From Liolophura sinensis (lineage: Eukaryota > Mollusca > Polyplacophora > Chitonida > Chitonidae): 64,000 nucleotides of DNA. Location: assembly GCF_032854445.1 (NCBI RefSeq), contig NC_088307.1, positions 5,208,001-5,272,000 on the forward strand. The letters are read 5' to 3'. Below, one piece after another: positions 26,601 through 35,600 of this stretch. The position numbers and the translations under genes were made by a program. Under the pieces are notes generated by a model. It was not told where the DNA came from. It saw only the letters and a program-made list of their open reading frames with translations, and did not search any database. The first letter of the stretch is position 1. The number at the start of each line of letters is the position of its first letter.

Positions 26601-29600
26601 CTTCAGGGTTCACCTCAGTGACAGGTAAATTCCTAACATTCGTTAAGAGCATATAGAGTTACCTTTTTATGCCCCTTGGGAATACAGTGGGGGGAGTCAT
26701 ATGTAGCTGTGTGTCTGTGAACCTATTTACTCATCATCGTGGGGAACAGTAATCTTGATATTTTTTGTGAGTTATGCCATCACATTAGTCAACATTTTCA
26801 GTGGTTTGTCAGTGTCAGACATCGTATCAAAACAGTATCTGTCAGCTCTACATAACGAAAAACACCTGTTTGATGTATTTTGGCTTGTGTTTGAGACTTA
26901 CATTGATTTTACTGGCTTATATCATGTTTTGTAAAATTGAAGACGTAATTTACCAAACTCAGTTATGACATGTAGCTGCAAAGAAGTAGCTCTATAAGTG
27001 TGTCAGTTTTTGACATCCTAGCAATTCATGTATTGTACAATCAGAATGCTGGACAATATCTTGTCACAACCATTGCAAATGTAGGCTTGCTGTGTGGAAA
27101 AGAAATGAAAGAAATTGTCCCAGTTAAAATTTTACAAACAGAGTGAATGAACTAAAATTTCATTCTAAGTTAGACATTTTGCCTAATTCTGGGATTTCAA
27201 CTGGTCATAGAAAGCTGTCCTAAGGTTCATGTGAAAGATATCTTACTTTTCAGCACTGAAAGTAAGATTTTATGCCATTTATTTACCTTTAAAAATTCAT
27301 TTTAGTTGCTTTACTGTAGTGTCTCAGGAGTAACAATACAAAAAAAATATGTTAGGGTTTACATGTGTCTGGTGTTTATACCCACAGGTACCCTGCTAAG
27401 GAATGGCACCAGGTGGGCACATTTCACGCCACAGAGGAGAGAAGCACCCATTCCTTTCAGGTGGAGGATGAACATTACACCAAGTTCGTCAAGGTGGAGA
27501 TGGTGGACCACTTCAGGGAGGAGCATTTCTGTCCCATAACCCTGTTCAGGTGAGGATTTATTTCATTTATTTGATTGATTGAGTTTTTAGGCTGTACTCA
27601 AGAATATTTCACTTATACGATGGCCGCCATACAACAGTGGAATCCTGAATAGACAATAGTGGAATCCTGAATAGACAACAGTGGAATCCTGAATACACAA
27701 CAGTGGAATCCTGATTGGACAACAGTGGAATCCTGATTGGACAACAGTGGAATCCTGAATAGACAACAGTAGAATCCTGAATAAACAACAGTGGGACCCT
27801 GAATACACAACAGTGGAATCCTGAATACACAACAGTGGCTGTTATGGAATCCTGAATAGACAACATTGGAATCCTGAATAGACAACAGTGGCATCCTGAA
27901 TACGCAACAGTTGCTGTTGTGGAATCCTGAATACACAACAGTGGCTGTTATGGAATCCTGAATAGACAACACTGGAATCCTGAATAGACAATAGTGATAT
28001 GCATCTGTAAAATTCAACTAGCTCTTAAAGTAATTCTTCAACCTTTTAGCTTAAGAAAGAGCAACTTTCATTGCAATTTATGCACATCTGTAATTTGATT
28101 TTGGAGACAAAACTGTTGCAGTTATTTTAACAGTATACTAAGAAGAATGCCTTCAGAATATGCATAAATAAATACTTTGCTAACATGTGAAACGGTTGAA
28201 GAATTACCGTACTTGAATGATCTGTCTGGTGTTGCAGAGCTTCTTATATTTCCAGTAAAGTAGTCACATATAACATTTTAAGCATACAAAACTGCCACCA
28301 CATATGAATGCTGAAACATGAAAATGTTCCTTATTTGTAGGAGACAGTTATTGCTTGTGTTACATCATACAGTGATAGTCTCTTTCCTTGTTTCTGTATG
28401 CCAGGGTGTTTGGTGTGGACCTCAATTATGATGATGACGGTGACAGTGGTAATGAGATGCAGAACACAGGTAAGCTAATGAGGCATACTACCTGTCGAAG
28501 TGTGAACCTAAGTGCTCATGTGTGGCTTAATGCCACGTGGTGTCAGAGGGTTAACCAGAAACACGATAGCCCATTTCCAAGACTTCATATTTCCTCCCAT
28601 CTCTGCCATGTTAAAGTGGAGACGGAGTCAGCACTGGTTTTCTGTTTAACACGCTCCTGATAAACCTTATGTCTAGTGTGTTCAGTAACTGGCCCCAATG
28701 TTTTCTTCCAAATTTCATTCTATTCTGTAGCCATTTAAGCTTGTAATATCATTGTCCTGCTATTCCTGTGTTGGATTGGGCCTTTACTGGATCATTGGCT
28801 GGAAAAGACCAATCAAACCCAGATAAAACCAGTTTCAGTTATAAATGATTGTACTGTAACTTTTTTCTTCTCTTTTCTAGGTGATATGCTCTCTAATGAT
28901 GAGGAAGGTGGAAATCCAACAAATTTATTTGAAAGTGCCAAAGGTAAGACATGAACAAGAATGGTGTTTTCTTGTCAAATTTTCATGATCAACTCGTTTT
29001 GGTCGGCAGGAATCTGCTTGTACTTGTAAAATGTTAGATTTGCATAAGAAAAAGTCTCCAGGTGTAATGTTTGATTGTGGTGATTGCTTGTCTCAAACTC
29101 GATCAGCCGATACAAGAGTTCCTCTGAATATTCACGCAGTAATGTGTCAGTATTTTAGAACTTAACAGCAGAGGTAAGCTGCAGACAACAGTTATTTTTG
29201 AATATTTTGCGCCATTTTCGTGTTGTCGTTGTTGCTCTTGTACAGATCTTTTTTTTTTTTTTTTTGATTGGTGTTTTACGCCGTGCTCAAGAATATTTCA
29301 CTTATACGACGGCGGCCAGCATTATGGTGGGTGGAAACCGGGCGGAACCCGGGGGAAACCCACAACCATCCGCAGGTAGCTGACAGACCTTCTCACATAC
29401 GGCCGGAGAGAAAGCCAGCATGAGCTGGACTTGAACTCACAGCGACCGCATTGGTGAGAGACTCCTGGGTCATTGCGCTGCGCTAGCGCGCTAACCAACT
29501 GAGCCACGGAGGCCCCTGATCATGTACAGATCATGTATTTCATGTTAAATACGCAGTAGTCAAGTAATCACAATTACACTTCCAATGTAACATCAGACAA

Positions 29601-32600
29601 CCAGATTACTTTCAAGTAACACCAGTCAATCTGATATGAATAAGAGATTATCCATAAGTTTTTGTCACAATATTAAAGAGTTTTTCTTTGAAGGAGTTAC
29701 TTTCTTACTGGCCAAATGAAGACCCTATTTTCAGCAAGCAGCAAACAATATGGTATATTTGAAACTTATGATGGAGAAACCCTTATTTTGTCTTTTGCAT
29801 TGTAAAGCTGTTGATGACTTTTGCATATGACAAAGATTCTACCATTACCATGTTTCTCTTTGATGGAAAGAATCCTGCAAAGAAAATATTATGGCAGTCA
29901 TTGTTAGATATTCTGATCATTTGATTTTAATTGTTGTTTCACAACAGAATAAATCTTTTGTCCAATGTCGGAAGATGGTACTGTGTAACAAAAAAACCCC
30001 TAAAAAATGTCTAATTTGTGGGAAATGTGGACTATCCCTGTAATTTTTTGCTGGTGAAGACATATTTACATAATCAGAAATTTACATGATCTGTCCCCTC
30101 TGACACTGTGATTTGTGGTAGTGTTGTTAACAAGCCTTTAGGTGGAAATGGATTGATTGGTCTACAAGGTAAATAAATGGTATGATCTGTCCCCTCAGAC
30201 ACCATGATTTGTGGTAGTGTTGTTAACAGGCCTTTGGGTGGAAATGGATTGATTGGTCTACAAGGTAAATAAATGGTATGATTTGTCCCCTCAGACACCG
30301 TGATTTGTGGTGGTCTACATAGTAAATAAATGGTATGATCTGTCCCCTCAGACACCGTGATTTGTGGTAGTGTTGTTAACAAACCTTTAGGTGGAAATGG
30401 ATTGATTGGTCTACAAGGTAAATAAATGGTATGATCTGTCCCCTCAGACACCGTGATTTGTGGTAGTGTTGTTAACAGGCCTTTAGGTGGAAATGGATTG
30501 ATTGGTCTACAAGGTAAATAAATGGTATGATCTGTCCCCTCAGACACCGTGATTTGTGGTAGTGTTGTTAACAGGCCTTTAGGTGGAAATGGATTGATTG
30601 GTCTACAAGGTAAATAAATGGTATCATTTGTCCCCTCAGACACCATGATTTGTGGTAGTGTTGTTAACAAGCCTTTAGGTGGAAATGGATTGATTGGTCT
30701 ACAAGGTAAATAAATGGTATGATCTGTCCCCTCAGACACCGTGATTTGTGGTAGTGTTGTTAACAAGCCTTTAGGTGGAAATGGATTGATTGGTCTACAA
30801 GGTAAATAAATGGTATGATCTGTCCCCTCAGACACCGTGATTTGTGGTAGTGTTGTTAACAAGCCTTTAGGTGGAAATGGATTGATTGGTCTACAAGGTA
30901 AATAAATGGTATGATCTGTCCCCTCAGACACCATGATTTGTGGTAGTGTTGTTAACAAACCTTTAGGTGGAAATGGATTGATTGGTCTACAAGGTAAATA
31001 AATGGTATGATCTGTCCCCTCAGACACCGTGATAAGCCTGGTGAAGAAGGTGTTGAAAGTGGAGGATAACGAGCAGGCTCCACAGGTGGAGGAGGTGCAT
31101 TCTGGCAACACAGGTGAGTTGTGTCTCTTGTGTTTTTCAGAAGTTCACCCTGTATGACATACAGCATTATTTTCATGTGTTGTAGCATCTTCATTAAGGT
31201 AACATGGCTAAGGGCAAATGTTGTTGTGGTAGTTACCTGTACAAACTGCATAGTCTACAATCATTTTGTGGTATTTCCATGTTTTTATTTATTCTGTTTC
31301 TGTTTCTGTTTCATTTTTATACATCATGTAGTTTGATAAAATTGTTATACGGCAAAAACGTGTTTTTTTCAGGGAACAGCACAGAGTTGGAGTCATTAGA
31401 GAGTAACCTGACAGAGGACGGTTATCCTCTACCCTGTGTTCCTGATGCAAGGTAATGCAGACTCAACCCAATCTTAAACCTGCAGAATTTCTTGTATTTA
31501 ACGTATTAAAATTCAGTAAAAACATGGTTGACTAGCTTGCAGGGCCTGTTTCCCCTGGCTCACACAAGGTTATTTCTGACCTTCACTCACATCATTTTTT
31601 GTTACCTTTGCAGCATACCTGTTTCCCCTGGCTCAGACACAGACAACAGCACTGTTACCAATTCCACGGACATCCAACCCCAGGAGCCTTACCCACACAC
31701 TGTCAAAAGTAAGTCCTCTGTCAGTCCCTAGGCCCCAGGTACCATATTTATCAAACATCTGGATTTAATTCAAAAATTCAAATACAGGTACAACCAAATG
31801 GTTTGCTGTAGGAAGTTTAAAATTTGTACACCGATTCTTTACTGCAGAACAATGTGCCAATTAAAATTTCTTTCCTTTTCTGAGTTTAGTTCTTTAAGTG
31901 CTTGCTTTTTATGACTGAAGCATAAATGACTTTGCTGCTGAGCACAAGGTTACTTGTTGCTCAGCAGTTGTGCCTTGTGTGCGCACAACTTTGGCTGTGA
32001 TTTTAGGCACGAGAGGAAGTGAGGATTGAATCTCTTGTGATATCCAGTATGCCTTGAAATTCGTACCTAAATCCCAGCGTGTGTCGTTGGCGCTTTGAAA
32101 AGTGCACAGCACAAAGAAGTTGCTGTCCTGGGCTGACGTAACTGGGAATAAATCTATTGAAAGATTAGAGGGATAATTTTTCTGTTCTGTCTTTCTGTTA
32201 CTCTCAAGTGTCTGTGCAGTAGCTGTTCCGAATGTTGTTAAATATTTTGTTACATTTATTTGTGGGATACTAATTGTCTTGTTGGGTTTGTTGCCTTTTT
32301 TTTTTATCCAGATGACAATTTTGTGATAAAACTAGAGGACCATGAACAGCCACCATCGCCGGATCGTCTGACCGAACCTCTCGTCACTCTTATTGACTGG
32401 AACTTCTTCTCCTCCATCGGGAATAAGGAGCTGGCACAGAGCTGCTCCTCATGTCATGGCAACATCTCCGCCTTAAAACAGAGGTCTGAGGGACGTAAGA
32501 ACTGTATCTACATCAACCTGCTGTTAGGGAGTCTCCAGCATCGGCAGTCTTGTCCTGCAAAGCGCAGAAAGTGGACCAAGAAAGTGAAAGTGAAAGACAT

Positions 32601-35600
32601 GGTTGAAGAAACCTCTAGCAATATTTTGTCATCAGAATCAGTCTCTGTGAATGTCCAAGAGACTACCGTGGAAGGTGAAAAGTCAGAAGAAACGAAAGCT
32701 GAGGTATCGGAGGAGAGTGTCACATCAAGCTCTGCAAATGATCCAAATTTTGTGATGATCACCACGGCCACTCCCAGACCGAGAACCACAAAGAGTGTTG
32801 TAGAACATTTACAGAGCTCAGTTACAGAGGTGACGAAGAGTGAGAGTGAAAGTGAAAGCGAGAGCATTGTATCACCAGAGTCAAAGATAGATGTAAGTAT
32901 TGTTGAAGAAACCCTGGTGTCATTCTCATCGACAGTGAGTATCGTAGATCCCAGCAAGGTGGCGACCGACAGCAATGATGTAACGATGCATCCACAGCCA
33001 GGTCATGTGCTGATCCCAACAGCAGTGGCGCCCTCTAGGACAGAGGAATTGTCTCAGGATACAGCAGGCGGTTCATCAGAACTGACACACGAGACCGGTG
33101 AAGATAAGGCTCAGCAGCTACCACCCGTTGAGCTGGAACCATCGTACAACAATCCCTCTGTCACCAAGAAGACTGCCGAGAGCGATGACGCATCCGTGAG
33201 CTCAACACCTGCACTACCTCCCGTTAACGAGGACACTACTGTGTCTCTGAGTCCCCCTGGGCAAAGTGTTACTAATGAAGGGGAAGGAACTACTGAGAAT
33301 GGCCAACAAGCCGAGAAAGCTGATCCCATAAAGGAAGAAGTGACAGATCCACCTGCAGAAGTCACGAGGGACACGACTCTTGTTCAGCCGACACCTGTGG
33401 AAGATGCAGGTGCGTCATTGCAAGACAGCAACAAGGTTATAAAAGCCATTAACCAATCAGATTCATTGGCAGGAGAGGAGGGCAAGAGAGACCTTAACCT
33501 TGTGCGTGTGCCAATCTCGCCTCATATGAAGCGGGAAACGGCGATAATGAGGCTGAATAATCGACTAAAGGCATTGGAGCTAAACGTGTCACTGAGCAGC
33601 CGCTTCTTGGAAGAGCTCAGCAAACGCTACCGCAAGCAGTCGGACGAGGTGATGAAACTGCTTAACAAGACCATGTCCAGGCTCAGCAACACCACCAAAC
33701 TGGTGGAGGAAAAGGTCAGGCCCAAATTTGTTCTCTTTCAGCTGATTGAGAATTCGTAGATTCCCTCGCTCTCACTGTCTGTGCAGTCGAACACGTTCGG
33801 CTCATTGTGGCTGTGTGGCAGTACAGTCCAAGGTTTTGTGGAAGGGAATGTTTGTAACTTCACCCCTTGCACACTGGTCTCCTCCACTCATTAAATTCTT
33901 TTTAAAGTCTTTTAGAGTCTGGGTGTAAAGTAGAGCAAAACATTAAAATGACAAATTCCTGTTCTTTTGTATGAAGAAGAGCGTATTTCGTTGATTTGAC
34001 TACCGTTTCATTCTCACACTCATTATTACAGTGTAGTGATTTCTCTCCATGTTTGTCCATATAGGATCAGCACAATCGTGAACTGATTGGCATCTTGGAG
34101 GCCCGCATAGACAACCTGACTTCCCTCGTGAGCAAGCTGGCAGACAATGTGGGTCACTTGGACCAAAAGGTGAGGAATGCAAAATTACTGGGCTCAAGCG
34201 TTTTCCCAAAATCGAGTACCAGGTCTAAGAGAAAACTGATCTCACTTGACACTTTAAGCAAAACTTTGTAAAACCAATTTTCTTGTAAATTTTTTGTAAA
34301 TGATGTTTGTGTATTTATGCTGTAAAGTTACAAAAGACTGTTTAGTCAATTTCCTGAAGGGTGCCCTGCTGTGATAGGCTAGAACAATTGCTTAAATGGA
34401 CTAAGCAAGTGAAGGGCATCACTGTTGATTATGTATGATTCAAATCTTGAGATTCCTTCCAGCATTTCCTGGCGACCTGCTCATATGTTATTGTTCATTT
34501 CGTTACAGTTAACAGAGCGTAACTTCACGTGGGCCACCATGGAAGTCGTTGTCGTCTTTGTGTTGTTATTGATGAGCTGGCGTCGCACCCAGAGTCCTTA
34601 CATCACCCCAGAGATACAGAAGCTGTTAGAAAACATGCCCTCGGGGCCGGGCCCGCCCAAACGACGACGTAGACGAAACTCCTCCACGGGCACCATAGGT
34701 TACTCCTCTCCTCACCCCCCCCTGGTGAAACACTCCAGCGAAAGTGCTCTAGGTAACGTCCTGTGTAACTTGTGTTGACAGAGGGACCCTAATTCTGCAA
34801 CATTGTTGCAAGCAAAAGAGCAACTTTCAGTGTAGTTTTAGTACCTTTTTGATTGATTTTCTAGACAAAACTGCATTGGTTGGGTTGGCCAATTTTAGGG
34901 CTTCAAAATGTGTCACCAGCCTAAACGGAATAATGCCCTCAGCATATGCTTGAATGAACATCTTGCAAACATGCAAGAATGTTGAAGAATTGTCATCCAC
35001 TCTGGTGAGACACTACAGCGAAAGAGCTCTAGGTATGCCCCCCTTTGTAGTCAGTGCTGATAGAGCCTCTTTCTGTACTTAAAGGCATGTTTAGTATGTG
35101 TAAATATTTCCTTTTATTCTGTGTCATAATGGAAAATCAAAACCCTTAATGAAGTGATAACCGTTCATTGTATGAGAGATTGCACTCTATGGAATAACCC
35201 TCACAGTTGGTGTCTGTGATATAAATTCTTGACGAAGAACTGATGGAATATGTGAAGTTGAAAATTTAGCTCAATTTGTCTCGTGATCTATGACACAATT
35301 TAGCTCAATTTGTCTCATGATCTGTGACGCAATTTAGCTCAATTTGTCTCATGATCTGTGATGCAATTTAGCTCAATTTGTCTCATGATCTGTGACACAA
35401 TTTAGCTCAATTTATCTCATGATCTATGACACAATTTATCTCAATTTGCCTCATGATCTGTGACGCAATTTAGCTCAATTTGTCTCATGATCTGTGGCAC
35501 AATTTAGCTCAATTTATCTCATGATCTATGACACAATTTAGCTCAATTTGCCTCATGATCTGTGACACAATTTAGCTCAATTTGCCTCATGATCTGTGAC

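Noticed and set aside
27613-28017. 134-codon minus-strand open frame and two overlapping ones
   Set aside because: Product of the 22-bp minisatellite in a SUCO intron; three frames open at once shows it is compositional.
29322-29507. Minus-strand open frame [13 protein letters not shown]... seen again at 22034, 55960 and 60001
   Set aside because: The same peptide recurs in every SINE A copy because it is read from the repeat; not a gene.
30074-31111. 345-codon open frame on the minus strand with 32-residue repeats
   Set aside because: The 96-bp unit is a multiple of three, so an open frame in one unit is open in all. It is antisense to a spliced gene and has no domain; it is a repeat artefact.
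32508-32975. 155-codon minus-strand open frame
   Set aside because: Antisense shadow of the large SUCO exon.
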